This document shows positions 6,893-15,537 of a DNA stretch of 64,000 bases, piece after piece (positions within the stretch are counted from its first letter, which is position 1; every line of letters starts with the position of its first letter). The position numbers were made by a program, and so were the translations under genes. The stretch spans positions 1,860,001-1,924,000 of the forward strand of contig NZ_CP035492.1 of NCBI RefSeq assembly GCF_004135365.1, in the 5' to 3' direction. This DNA is from Paenibacillus protaetiae. Lineage in GTDB: Bacteria; Bacillota; Bacilli; Paenibacillales; Paenibacillaceae. A model generated the notes under the pieces. It made no database searches, was not told the DNA's origin, and saw nothing but the letters and a program-made list of their open reading frames with translations.

Positions 6893-7756
6893 CTAAACGG
6901 ATACCGGGTTGCATAACGGGCTTAACCCGCCGCTAATCCGGCATTGCACGGTATCGCCGTCCCGAATCAGGACCGCCCCCGGCGTGCCTGTGAGAATGAC
7001 ATCTCCCGGCAGCAGCGTCATAACCTGCGAATGGAACGCCACGATCAGCGACGGCTGATACCGCATGTTAGAGATTACATTCACATGCCGTTGCTCGCCG
7101 TTATGCCACGTTTCCACCTGCAGCGCCGCCACATCGTCTACCGCATCCGCTGTCAGCAGCTCCGATCCAAAGCTGAAAAAGGTATCGAAGCTTTTGGCGC
7201 GGGTGAGAAAACGCTGATTGCGGGCGTGAATGTCCGCTGCCGTCACATCAAGCGCCGCCGCATAACCGGCGATATACGCGCCGGCCTCTTCCGCTTCGAT
7301 GCTGCGACATTCTTTGCCGATGATGATTGCAAGCTCGGCTTCCGCCGTGACTTCGGCCGACTGTACAGGCAGCCGTATCGCATTCCCGGGGCCAATGATC
7401 GTCGTGTCCGGCTTCATAAAGCTGACCGGCTCGGACCCTTCCGGCACATGCTTCAGCTCCTCGGGATCCGTCACATAATTCATGCCGATGCCCCATATTT
7501 TGCGAGGATGGCGGTAAAGAGGAGCGGCCTGCGCTTCGGAAAGCGCAACGCGCTCCAGCCCTTCAAGCGCTTCCCAGCCGCCTTCGTTGTACCAGTCGGT
7601 TAGACCCGCCAGCTGTCCGCTGGCCACCAGCTCAAACATATCGGTGCTCCAGCCCGTTCCCTCCAGCTGATTGACCGTCTCCATTAACACGTAACCGCCC
7701 GGCGTTACGACTGCCGCTTGCTCTATGCCCCGTACGCTTATCGTCGCCAGCTTCAT
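6893..7756 (-). CDS. Fumarylacetoacetate hydrolase family protein
   Basis: A 287-residue FAH-fold enzyme. After an N-terminal variable domain comes KIWGIGMNYV, then the metal-binding strand AEAELAIIIGKECR, the RAKSFDTFFSFG segment, and near the end LLPGDVILTGTPGAV. These blocks define the FAH superfamily, whose members hydrolyse or decarboxylate beta-diketo and 2-oxo acids, often as a late step after ring opening. The ATG giving MKLATISVRG was chosen; a GTG four codons upstream overlaps the ribosome binding site. It sits between creatininase and amidohydrolase genes, so I infer a C-C or C-O cleavage step on a ring-opened intermediate. The precise substrate cannot be read from sequence. Confidence 0.85.
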   Translation of the reverse strand: MKLATISVRGIEQAAVVTPGGYVLMETVNQLEGTGWSTDMFELVASGQLAGLTDWYNEGGWEALEGLERVALSEAQAAPLYRHPRKIWGIGMNYVTDPEELKHVPEGSEPVSFMKPDTTIIGPGNAIRLPVQSAEVTAEAELAIIIGKECRSIEAEEAGAYIAGYAAALDVTAADIHARNQRFLTRAKSFDTFFSFGSELLTADAVDDVAALQVETWHNGEQRHVNVISNMRYQPSLIVAFHSQVMTLLPGDVILTGTPGAVLIRDGDTVQCRISGGLSPLCNPVSV

Positions 7757-7777
7757 CGCTTTCCCCACCTTCTCCGG

Positions 7778-8590
7778 TTATTTCACCTGCAAAAATTCGT
7801 CGATTTCAAACCGGCTTAATTCCGCAAACGCTTTGGCCAAAATATCGGTAACGCGCTCCTGAATAATCCGGCCTTTCTCCGCCGTCGCAGCGGTCGCATC
7901 CCCCAAAATGCCGCTGGCGGAAATATCGTCCATTTTCCACGCAAACCGGATTTTGCTCTCCAGCGTCAAATAATCAAACCGCTCCATACGCGGCATTTCC
8001 TTCACCCGGTATTGTTCCTGCACCCAATCCGGCTTCACATGCATGGCGATCGACGTCTCGTAATCGCCGCCGTGAATGCCAAACTCCAGCTCCTCCGGCG
8101 CCATCAAATCCGAAGCAGCGTCCAGGCTGCTTGGCGACAAATAAAAGACCATCATGCCCGTCGCAATCCGGATCTCCCGCGAAATAACGTTCAGCAAATC
8201 CATATTGCCGCCGTGAGTATTAAACAGCAGCAGCCTGCGGAACCCGCTCGCCTGAAGGCTTGCCGCGATATCTTTGACGATGCCGGCCAGCGTGGCGGCC
8301 GACAGCGAAATCGTGCCGGGGATGCCGATATGCTCATTGCTTTTGCCATAGGAAATCGGAGGAATAACCCATACCTGCTCGGCCGGGTCCAGCTTCTCCA
8401 GCGCCTCTGTTAAAGTCGCTTCCCCGATCAGCGCATCCGTCATGACCGGCATATGGTCGCCGTGTTGCTCAACCGCCCCGATGCTTAAGACGACGAGCGC
8501 CTTTTCTTTAGGCAGCTCGCCAATCTGCTTGCGGGTTAAGCGCGGTAAAAATTTGCTTTCCCACGCCGTTCCTTCATATCGTGTAAACAT
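7778..8590 (-). CDS. Creatininase family amidohydrolase
   Basis: A 270-residue protein of the creatininase fold, a binuclear metal amidohydrolase. Clear landmarks are SIGAVEQHGDHMPVMTDALI with the ligands Glu, His and Asp, FNTHGGN near residue 135, and GIHGGDYETS with a further Glu ligand. Family members open creatinine-type lactams or hydrolyse formamides and related cyclic amides. The usual length is 240-270 residues. Start chosen at MFTRYEGTAW; longer in-frame options run into non-homologous sequence. A 21-base gap separates it from the FAH gene. With an amidase, an isochorismatase-like hydrolase and a cytosine-deaminase-like enzyme in the same transcript, ring-amide cleavage is its likely job. 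Substrate unknown. Confidence 0.9.
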   Translation of the reverse strand: MFTRYEGTAWESKFLPRLTRKQIGELPKEKALVVLSIGAVEQHGDHMPVMTDALIGEATLTEALEKLDPAEQVWVIPPISYGKSNEHIGIPGTISLSAATLAGIVKDIAASLQASGFRRLLLFNTHGGNMDLLNVISREIRIATGMMVFYLSPSSLDAASDLMAPEELEFGIHGGDYETSIAMHVKPDWVQEQYRVKEMPRMERFDYLTLESKIRFAWKMDDISASGILGDATAATAEKGRIIQERVTDILAKAFAELSRFEIDEFLQVK

Positions 8591-8803
8591 AGGATGGCCC
8601 CCTGTCGCTTCTGTTGTTTTTATATTTCTGCAAAGCAGCTGCCGGTCATAGCCCGGCGCATCGCAATAACTTCGCTGCTGGATTAATGTGCCAGCACCGC
8701 CGGCCATATGCCGGCGATGCTGTCGGCAATACGGTGCCACACAACCGGCTTATGCCGGTACCGCTTTCGGCACCCGCGCGTTCTCTCCGGCACTCGCTGT
8801 CTG

Positions 8804-9997
8804 TCAGCTTTGCGCCAACAAGCTCGAGTGGCGGGACGTCCAGCCGTCTACCCAGCGCAGCAGCTTCAAATCCTCGCCCGCTCCCGCGATGACGGATAAG
8901 CCAATTGGCGCTCCGTCTGCAGCCGCAGCGGGGATCGTCACTTGCGGCAAGCCGGATAAACCGGCGATACACGACAGCTGCATCGTACGCGAACGCCGCT
9001 CTTCGTTGGCTTTGCCGCCGATATCGCGATGCGGCGGCGGGCCTGGAATCGTAGGCAGCACGAGCAGCCCGCCATCCGCCAGCAGGCCGCGCAGCCTTGC
9101 CCGGATTTCGCGGCACAGCCGCTCTTCCCCTTCGCTTTCGCTCCGTTTCAGCCCTGCGGCCCAATCAAACCGTTCGGCAATGCTTGGCTCAAACACCGGG
9201 CTTTCCCGTTTAATCCAAGCGCCGTGTATCTCTCCGATCTCCAGCCCCTGCAGGACGCGGAATACCCGCATCCATTCATCAAGCCCTTCCGGGGCGACAG
9301 TTATCGCCTCAGGCGGTGCAATATCCGCCGCAAGCCGCTCGGCAATTGGCTTCAGCAGAGCAGCGCTTGGCTCATCGGCCATCGCCCATGCCTCTTCCGG
9401 CCAGTACAGCCGGGTGAACCCGCCGCCTGCGGCAGCGTCCGGCAGCAGCGCTTCTCCAACCTGCAGCAGCAAGCGGGCATTCCGCGCCATCCAGCCGACG
9501 GTATCGAAACGCGGAGCCAGCGGAATGAGGCCGTCCGCCGTTACGGCACCGTGTGTCGGGCGAATGCCGTATATGCCGCAATAAGCGGAAGGCACGCGGA
9601 CCGAGCCGCCGGTATCGGTGCCGATGGCAAAATCGGTTAATCCAGCGGCTACGGCAACCGCCGAGCCGCTGGACGAGCCGCCCGGCAGCCGGTCCGGCGC
9701 TTTTGGATTAATAGGCGTGCCGTAATGGAAATTTTGCCCGTTCAAGCTGTACATCAGCTCGTCGGTATGCGTCATCCCGCGAAGCCGGGCGCCTTGCGCC
9801 AGAAGCCGGTCTACGACGGCGGCGTTCCGTTCGGCCGGCTCATGCGTGCGCAGCCAATCCGGATTGCCCGCGCCGGACACATGCCCTTTGACGGCAAATA
9901 CATCTTTTAGCCCAAACGTCTTTCCGTCCAGCAAGCCGCTGCCGGTTGCTTCAAGACGGATATCTTCACGAAAAAATGCGTTCCACGAGTCGTTCAT
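8804..9997 (-). CDS. Amidase signature family amidase
   Basis: A 397-residue enzyme of the amidase signature family. The Ser-Ser-Lys triad is visible: the lysine in FGLKDVFAVKG near residue 30, the cis-serine in LPGGSSSGSAVAVAAG, and the nucleophile serine in GTDTGGSVRVPS. NPDWLRTHEPAERNAAVVD and TDELMYSLNGQNFHYG are also characteristic of the AtzE/GatA-like lineage. It hydrolyses a linear amide to acid and ammonia; it is not GatA, because no gatB or gatC is present. The start MNDSWNAFF has GGGGGAG seven bases upstream. About 210 bases without a gene separate it from the creatininase start. In this operon it probably releases ammonia from a ring-opened amide. Confidence 0.9.
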   Translation of the reverse strand: MNDSWNAFFREDIRLEATGSGLLDGKTFGLKDVFAVKGHVSGAGNPDWLRTHEPAERNAAVVDRLLAQGARLRGMTHTDELMYSLNGQNFHYGTPINPKAPDRLPGGSSSGSAVAVAAGLTDFAIGTDTGGSVRVPSAYCGIYGIRPTHGAVTADGLIPLAPRFDTVGWMARNARLLLQVGEALLPDAAAGGGFTRLYWPEEAWAMADEPSAALLKPIAERLAADIAPPEAITVAPEGLDEWMRVFRVLQGLEIGEIHGAWIKRESPVFEPSIAERFDWAAGLKRSESEGEERLCREIRARLRGLLADGGLLVLPTIPGPPPHRDIGGKANEERRSRTMQLSCIAGLSGLPQVTIPAAAADGAPIGLSVIAGAGEDLKLLRWVDGWTSRHSSLLAQS

Positions 9998-10062
9998 CGC
10001 TTGCTCCCCCATTCTCATGCACACCCTGGAAGCGGCGTTATCGCGAACGCCGACCTCCTTCC

Positions 10063-10497
10063 CTAACCGGCGAAAGCCGCCTTCAGCACTTGCAAATCGT
10101 CTTCGTCCAGGCTCGCTTTAGGCCCGGCTTTGATCAAATCCGAAAACCGTTCGTCCGGAATCATCGTCGTCAGTGTATACAGCTTCTCGTCGCCCGTGTT
10201 AATAATGTCGTGATGGTTGCCGGGAGGCACAATAACGAAGGAGCCCTGCTTCAGCGGTGTTTCGAATTCGCCGACCTTCGCCAATCCCGTTCCTTTCAAC
10301 ACGTAAAAATATTCCGAAGCTTCCTGATGCTCATTGGAAGGCGTTCGGCCGCCTACATCAAAAATTTCAACAAACGACACAAACGGAACCTCCGTCCGGT
10401 CGCACAGCAGCACAAACTTATTCGTATCCCGCGCGGAAATTTTATGGACCGGGCAATCCTCGAAATTGCCGTATACCAACCCTGGAATTGTCGCCAT
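10063..10497 (-). CDS. Single-domain cupin protein
   Basis: A 144-residue cupin. Motif 1 is SNEHQEASEYFYVLKGTG, with one His and a Glu, and motif 2 is VPPGNHHDIINTG. GKFETPLKQG-type turn residues lie between. Only some of the usual metal ligands are obvious, so metal binding is likely but not certain. Cupins of this size in catabolic operons act as dioxygenases, isomerases or aminohydrolases. GGAGAGAGGAACG before the ATG supports the start, and the gene follows the isochorismatase-like gene by 25 bases. No N-terminal signal is seen, so it is cytoplasmic. I assign no specific reaction. Confidence 0.8.
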   Translation of the reverse strand: MATIPGLVYGNFEDCPVHKISARDTNKFVLLCDRTEVPFVSFVEIFDVGGRTPSNEHQEASEYFYVLKGTGLAKVGEFETPLKQGSFVIVPPGNHHDIINTGDEKLYTLTTMIPDERFSDLIKAGPKASLDEDDLQVLKAAFAG

Positions 10498-10522
10498 CGT
10501 TCCTCTCTCCTTTGCCTTATTG

Positions 10523-11299
10523 CTACACGCTCGTTTTCAACTGGGCCGCCATTGCCTGCACCAGCTCGCCCGAATCGGACACGAAGCCGTAACATTGCTT
10601 AATGTTGTACAAAGCCGCCTCCGCACAAAAACCGGGCGAGTTCGTTGCGGCGCAGTCGGCCAGCAATATACTGTCGTAACCGCAATTGACCGCATCCTGC
10701 AAAGTTGCCATGACGCATTGATCCAAATTAACGCCTGCAAACAACACGGTGCGGATATTCATATTCCGCAAAATACTGTCCAGCGGCGTATCCCAAAAAC
10801 CGCTCATCCGGTATTTATCCACGTAGATATCGCCCGGCGCCTGCACCAGCTCCGGTACAAGGTCCGCTCCCCAGCTGCCCTTCTCCAGCACGCGGGAGCC
10901 GTTCAGCGGCAGCGGATCGCCGATGCCGCTGCCCTCGCCGTCACTGTTGTACACATGCAGAACGGACGGGCTTAAGTTCAGCCGGTCGGGGCGGTTGCCC
11001 CAGTTCAGCCAGATGACCGGCACCTCCTCCTGCCGCAAAGCGGGAAGGAGCCGGTTCAGCGGCCCGACCGGCGCCTGAAGCGCTTCGAAGTCGCCGCCGA
11101 TGCTGTCCACCCAGCCGCCTTCGCTGCAAAAATCGTTTTGCATATCAACCACGATGATGGCGGTATGGCTTAAATCCAAGGTCAGCATTTGCGGCTCCGC
11201 GTCAATTGTGACAATTCGCCGCGGAAGCGGGTGGCGGACAAGATTAACGTCGCTTCCGGAGATGCACCAATAATTTGAGGGATGGCCAAGCCGAAACAT
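10523..11299 (-). CDS. Isochorismatase-like cysteine hydrolase
   Basis: A 258-residue cysteine hydrolase of the isochorismatase superfamily. The catalytic triad is readable: Asp in IIVVDMQNDFCSEGGW, Lys in VDKYRMSGFWDT, and Cys in GVNLDQCVMATLQDA. The cis-peptide segment preceding Cys is conserved. Relatives in degradation operons include N-carbamoylsarcosine amidase, ureidoacrylate hydrolase, maleamate amidase and biuret hydrolase, which act on carbamoyl or amide groups. Length and a longer N-terminus (about 40 residues before the fold) resemble biuret or ureidoacrylate hydrolases. The ATG start has AAGGAAG nearby; an upstream in-frame GTG is less likely. I infer ammonia or carbamate release in the pathway. 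Confidence 0.9.
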   Translation of the reverse strand: MFRLGHPSNYWCISGSDVNLVRHPLPRRIVTIDAEPQMLTLDLSHTAIIVVDMQNDFCSEGGWVDSIGGDFEALQAPVGPLNRLLPALRQEEVPVIWLNWGNRPDRLNLSPSVLHVYNSDGEGSGIGDPLPLNGSRVLEKGSWGADLVPELVQAPGDIYVDKYRMSGFWDTPLDSILRNMNIRTVLFAGVNLDQCVMATLQDAVNCGYDSILLADCAATNSPGFCAEAALYNIKQCYGFVSDSGELVQAMAAQLKTSV

Positions 11300-11314
11300 A
11301 CGCACACTTCCTTC

Positions 11315-12985
11315 TTATATAATAGGCAGCTCCAGCACCGACGGCTGGCTGCCGCCGCTGCCGATGGCGACTGCGGCGATTCGAAGCCGCTCCTCGCCGG
11401 AGGTATGCTTCTCGCCCGCCCGGCCGTTCGGATGGCGGACGAACAGCGGAAAGGCGCTTCCTGTCAGCTCCAGCCGGATTCGTGTTCCCGGCATAAGCGC
11501 TGCGCCACACGGCCGCAGCCGGATGGTTGCGGTGCGCTGGACATCCTCGCCTTCAGCGCCGTCCACGCCGATATCCGTCCGGCCGATGCTCAGAAACCGG
11601 GCCGTGCCGTCCGGCAGCAGCGCGGTCAGCGCAGCTACAAGATCCGTAGGCCCTTCCATCGTCTCATAACGGATTGCCGCCTTTGGCGTGCCCAGCAAAT
11701 GAAGCGGTTCTGTCAACGCTTCGCTTGTATACACCAATATTTCATAACGGTCCTGCTGGGCGCTCCGGTCTGCCGGCAAATAACTGTCCAGCCGCATCGG
11801 AAGCCGCGCATCGTAGACGAATACGTCCGGGACGCCTTCCTCCGCCTCCGGCGACAGCTTTAAAGCTCCGCCGCCAAGCGCGCCGCTTGCCGGCTTCGCG
11901 GAACCGGACAAATACAAACGCTGCCGTCCCGGCTCCTGCTCGCCCGGGAAAACATCGGCCGTTCTCCACTCCTTGCTGTATTGCTCGAAATATTTGACCG
12001 CCGGCTCGGCGGCCTGATCCGCGAAGCGGTCTCCCTTCAGCCAGTAGTCGAACCAGCGGACCTGCTCCTCATGGATATTTCCGTCTGCATGCGGGCCATG
12101 ATCCACTCCGCCTGCTTTTTGGCCCCACGGGATATGTGTCCAAGGACCAACGATCAGGCGGTGGAACACGCCTTCGGCGGCCGGAGCCGATTGCAGCGCT
12201 TCGTACGACCGGAGCGTTCCCATCAGATAGGAATCGTACCAGCCTCCGATATGCAGCGTTGGAACCGGATGCTCCATAAACTTCGTCAGCCAGTTTCTGT
12301 CCTGCCAATACTCGTCATATTCCGTATGCTCGCACCATTCGTAATATTCGGGGAAATACCGCTCCAGCACCGGATGTTTATCCAGCACCGGCACGCGGAA
12401 CAGCTGATCTTCCGGATGGCGCATCATCTCCGAGCAGAGCCGGACTGCGTCATGGTCGCCCGCCCGCATCGCGGTATCCCGCGCAAGCTGGAACGCCCAC
12501 GGCAGCTTGTCGCCGATAGAGAAGCTGCCAAACGGATAAAAGGAGCCGTGGTACAAATCGGCCGGGCACATGCTTGGGGCAATCGCCTTCAAGGAAGGCG
12601 GCGCTTCGGATGCCGCCGCCCACTGCGTCAGCCCCTGGTAGGAAAAGCCGTACATGCCCACCTTGCCATTCGAGCCGGGCAGCGCCGCCGCCCATTCCAC
12701 AGCGTCGTAACCGTCCGCCGCTTCCTGAATGAACGGGCGGAACGTGCCTTCCGAATCTCCCCGCCCCCTCACATCCTGAATGACAACGATGTAGCCCCGG
12801 CTCGCATACCATACCGGATGCGCATGGCTGACGGTCGACGCGATCATCCGGCCGTACGGCTGTCTCATCAGCAGTACCGGGTACGTTCCTTCTTGCACCG
12901 GCATGTAAATATCACTGTATAAAGTAACGCCGTCCCGCATCGTGCACGGGACACCGCGTTGTACATTCGTTCCTCCAAAGCGCAT
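11315..12985 (-). CDS. CocE/NonD family hydrolase
   Basis: A 556-residue alpha/beta hydrolase with the X-Pro dipeptidyl-peptidase/cocaine-esterase architecture. The N-terminal catalytic domain has RGRGDSEGTF, the nucleophile in GMYGFSYQGLTQW, the acid in HIGGWYDSYLMG and the His in VGPWTHIPWG. The C-terminal third is the jelly-roll domain, including EGPTDLVAALTALLPDG and GTRIRLELTGSAFPLF. The family includes cocaine esterase, alpha-amino-acid ester hydrolases and glutaryl-7-ACA acylase, so both ester and amide substrates are possible. No signal peptide is visible; it is presumably cytoplasmic. Start supported by AAGGGAGAGG. It likely trims a side chain before ring cleavage by the downstream enzymes. 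Confidence 0.9.
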   Translation of the reverse strand: MRFGGTNVQRGVPCTMRDGVTLYSDIYMPVQEGTYPVLLMRQPYGRMIASTVSHAHPVWYASRGYIVVIQDVRGRGDSEGTFRPFIQEAADGYDAVEWAAALPGSNGKVGMYGFSYQGLTQWAAASEAPPSLKAIAPSMCPADLYHGSFYPFGSFSIGDKLPWAFQLARDTAMRAGDHDAVRLCSEMMRHPEDQLFRVPVLDKHPVLERYFPEYYEWCEHTEYDEYWQDRNWLTKFMEHPVPTLHIGGWYDSYLMGTLRSYEALQSAPAAEGVFHRLIVGPWTHIPWGQKAGGVDHGPHADGNIHEEQVRWFDYWLKGDRFADQAAEPAVKYFEQYSKEWRTADVFPGEQEPGRQRLYLSGSAKPASGALGGGALKLSPEAEEGVPDVFVYDARLPMRLDSYLPADRSAQQDRYEILVYTSEALTEPLHLLGTPKAAIRYETMEGPTDLVAALTALLPDGTARFLSIGRTDIGVDGAEGEDVQRTATIRLRPCGAALMPGTRIRLELTGSAFPLFVRHPNGRAGEKHTSGEERLRIAAVAIGSGGSQPSVLELPII

Positions 12986-13024
12986 GGCTTTCCTCTCCCT
13001 TGCGCCGCCGTCCCGCGGGTTCGA

Positions 13025-14365
13025 TTAGGATACGGTCAGGTCAGGCTTATATTCTTTCAGCTTCAGCTGGTTTAGCAGCAGATAAGGGTCGTTCGCTTGC
13101 TTCAGTTCCCACAGCTTCCGATGGACAAATGAACGTCCGCCGTCTTCCAAATCCCATGTATGCGGGTTGCTGACCGAAGCGCCAATCTCGTTGTAGCGGC
13201 GGATCAGCTGGTTCAGCCTTTCATCCGATGTAAACGTCAGCAGCGGCAGCCCGGCGATTCGCAGCTTTCCGGCCTGCTTGTTAAACTCCAGATGCTGCAT
13301 CACTTCCGGGAATTCGCTTTTAATGACGGCCATTTCTTCAAATACATGGTCCCAAGTATGCGTCGTTTGCAAATAGGTCAGGCTCGTATCGGCTTTGCGT
13401 GCCCATAAGGTTGTATGGTTCCACGTAAAATCGGATACGCCGATCCCTTTCCGGTATTTGTCGGCCGTTATGCGGCGGTCTATTTGGCCCCCGTGGCGGC
13501 TGATCGCTTCCAGCAGCTTCCGCTCGTCTTGCTCGTCGATTTCAAGCAGGGCGGCGGAACGTTCCGCCGGCAGCTTTAATGCCTTGAAATATTGCGAAAC
13601 CGGCCATTCATGCACCGATACAAGCCGTTTCATCATGGAATCGTCGGAGGCAAGCTCCATCGCAAAACGGACCGCATCCTGCCACGCTTCAAACGTAACC
13701 GCCCACTGCATCCATTCCACACGCGGAGCCAGCTTGACCCGCAGCTCGGAAATGATGCCAACTACACCGTACGTATGCAGATATGGCCGGATTTCATCGC
13801 CGGTGAGCGTAAAGGTCTGCGGCGGCGATTCGATTGTTTTGACCGTGATCTGCTCGACAAAGCCGTCCCAGATCGTCCCCCATGTAATGGAGCCGATCCC
13901 GCCAAAACCGCCGCTAATGAAACCGCCGATTGACGCGGTATGGAAGGTCGAAGGCATCATCATCACTTCCTGGCCGCATTCGCGCGCCGCTTCGTCCATT
14001 TTGCCGAGCCGCGCTCCCGGCTCTACCCGCATATAGCCGTCTCCGATCTCCAGCACCTTGTTCATATTGGCGAGGTTGATTACCGCACCGCCCGTAAGCG
14101 GAACCGCCTGCCCGTAGTTGCCGGTGCCGTTCCCGCGCACGGTAACCGGCACCTTCTCCTCCGTCAATATCGATAAAACGAGATCCAGTTCTTCTGCGCT
14201 GCGCGGCGAAACGATGCATTCGGCTACTTTGTCCTTCAGCTCCCGCGCCAGCACGGGAGAGAAGTGATGATAATCCATTGAATATTTAGCCAGCGAAGCA
14301 TCGTCCCACAGCAGGCAGTCCGGATCAAGCTGCTCTTTCAACCGCGTTTTCCAATCCATGCTCAT
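13025..14365 (-). CDS. FAD-binding oxidoreductase (GlcD/VAO type)
   Basis: A 446-residue flavoenzyme of the vanillyl-alcohol-oxidase/GlcD superfamily. The PP-loop domain starts near residue 50 (VSPRSAEELDLVLSILTEE). It contains TVRGNGTGNYGQAVPLTGG, RVEPGARLGKMDEAA, and SIGGFISGGFGGIGSITWG, which bind the FAD pyrophosphate and isoalloxazine. These enzymes oxidise alpha-hydroxy acids, alcohols, amines or sugar lactones. The C-terminal substrate cap is not diagnostic. AGGGGACGGAAG precedes the start. It is the first enzyme gene after the ABC transporter in the operon, suggesting early oxidation of the imported compound, or of a hydroxylated product. Specific substrate unknown. Confidence 0.9.
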   Translation of the reverse strand: MSMDWKTRLKEQLDPDCLLWDDASLAKYSMDYHHFSPVLARELKDKVAECIVSPRSAEELDLVLSILTEEKVPVTVRGNGTGNYGQAVPLTGGAVINLANMNKVLEIGDGYMRVEPGARLGKMDEAARECGQEVMMMPSTFHTASIGGFISGGFGGIGSITWGTIWDGFVEQITVKTIESPPQTFTLTGDEIRPYLHTYGVVGIISELRVKLAPRVEWMQWAVTFEAWQDAVRFAMELASDDSMMKRLVSVHEWPVSQYFKALKLPAERSAALLEIDEQDERKLLEAISRHGGQIDRRITADKYRKGIGVSDFTWNHTTLWARKADTSLTYLQTTHTWDHVFEEMAVIKSEFPEVMQHLEFNKQAGKLRIAGLPLLTFTSDERLNQLIRRYNEIGASVSNPHTWDLEDGGRSFVHRKLWELKQANDPYLLLNQLKLKEYKPDLTVS

Positions 14366-14424
14366 CTTCCGTCCCCTCCCGGTTATGTCGCCAATCCATT
14401 CATGATAACGAAGTCAGGCAATGA

Positions 14425-15450
14425 TTATTTCGTGAAATATTCGTCCGTGTACACTTCGGATACGTCCGGCATTTTGTCCAGCAGCCCGGTATCCGTCATT
14501 TGTTTGGCAAGCGTCTCCCAGCGTTCCTTCGACATATACCCTACGCCATGCTCCTTCGCGTCGCCGTCAAACACAAGCGGCATCATCGTTTCCGATGCAT
14601 AGGTCAATTTCTCCGTTGTCATGTCGGGGCTTTCTTTTTGGATCGCTTCGTTGATCGTTTTATAGTCGGTTTTGTACGCTTCAAAGCCTTTAGCCGTCGC
14701 TTCGACAAACGCTTTGACGACATCGCCGTGTTTCTTCAAATAATCTTCCGTCGTAAACAGCACGTTGCCGTACGGGTTATAGCCAAAATCGGCGTTCAGC
14801 AGGAAGTCGACGTCTACGTTTTGGTTTTTCATTTCAAACGGCTCGCTGGTGACATAACCTTGCAGCACGACATTGGAATCCGCCAGGAACGGCGCTGCCG
14901 ATCCGGTGTAAGCCATTTGCTTCACATCCGACAAGCTGTACGCCTTCTTCAAATATTCCCAGTAGCCGGCGCCGCTGGATACATAGACGCTTTTGCCGTG
15001 CAGATTGTCCGGGGAAGCAATACCCGCGTCTTTATGTACAACGAGACCTTGCGGGTTCGTTTGGAACGATGCGAACAACGCGACGAGCGGGATGCCGTTT
15101 TGGCGGGCGAGCAAAATTTCATCGGCTTGCGCCATGCCAAACTCCGCTTTGCCGGAAGCAACGATTTGGGTCGCAGAAATTTGCGGGCCGCCAGGGGTAA
15201 TCGTCATATCGAGGCCGGCATCCTTATAAAAACCTTCCTCCAGCGCTGCGTACACCCCGCCGTGCTCCGCTTGGGCAAACCAGTTCGTCACGGTTGTGAC
15301 TTTGGCCGAAACTTTGCCGCCTTCCGGCGTTCCGGCCGATACGGCGCTATTATTGTTATTGCCGCAGGCGCTCAGCAGAAGGGCGGATACAGATATTGCC
15401 ATTACAACAGCATGCAGCTTAAACATTTTAGGTCGGGATGTCTTTTTCAT
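14425..15450 (-). CDS. ABC transporter substrate-binding lipoprotein (NMT1/SsuA type)
   Basis: A 341-residue periplasmic-type binding lipoprotein. A signal peptide with lipobox ALLLSACG ends near residue 29, followed by an Asn/Ser linker. The mature protein has TNWFAQAEHGGVYAALEEGF, LDMTITPGGPQISATQIVAS and FGMAQADEILLARQNG, the NMT1/THI5-like pattern seen in importers of pyrimidines, thiamine precursors, aromatics, sulfonates and nitrate. The lipoprotein start at MKKTSRPK has CAGGAG upstream; a GTG three codons earlier is unlikely. It is the third gene of the operon, with its permease and ATPase immediately before. Ligand unknown; the NMT1 family fits a small N-heterocycle, which agrees with the downstream hydrolases. 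Confidence 0.9.
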   Translation of the reverse strand: MKKTSRPKMFKLHAVVMAISVSALLLSACGNNNNSAVSAGTPEGGKVSAKVTTVTNWFAQAEHGGVYAALEEGFYKDAGLDMTITPGGPQISATQIVASGKAEFGMAQADEILLARQNGIPLVALFASFQTNPQGLVVHKDAGIASPDNLHGKSVYVSSGAGYWEYLKKAYSLSDVKQMAYTGSAAPFLADSNVVLQGYVTSEPFEMKNQNVDVDFLLNADFGYNPYGNVLFTTEDYLKKHGDVVKAFVEATAKGFEAYKTDYKTINEAIQKESPDMTTEKLTYASETMMPLVFDGDAKEHGVGYMSKERWETLAKQMTDTGLLDKMPDVSEVYTDEYFTK

Positions 15451-15537
15451 TCCAATCACTCCTGTTTTCGTTGTATGGTTCTCTTTATAGGGAATTGCGG
15501 ATTGCTAAACAGATGGATGGCTTGGCACATGGATTGC

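Noticed and set aside
5448-8590. Creatinine degradation pathway as the exact identity
   Set aside because: Creatininase, deaminase-like and carbamoyl-amidase-like folds occur, but hydantoinase and sarcosine oxidase are missing, so the match is incomplete.
10523-15450. Reading the operon as a thiamine (HMP) salvage cluster because of its NMT1-type transporter
   Set aside because: No TenA, ThiD or YlmB homologue is present; the enzymes fit amide or N-heterocycle breakdown better.
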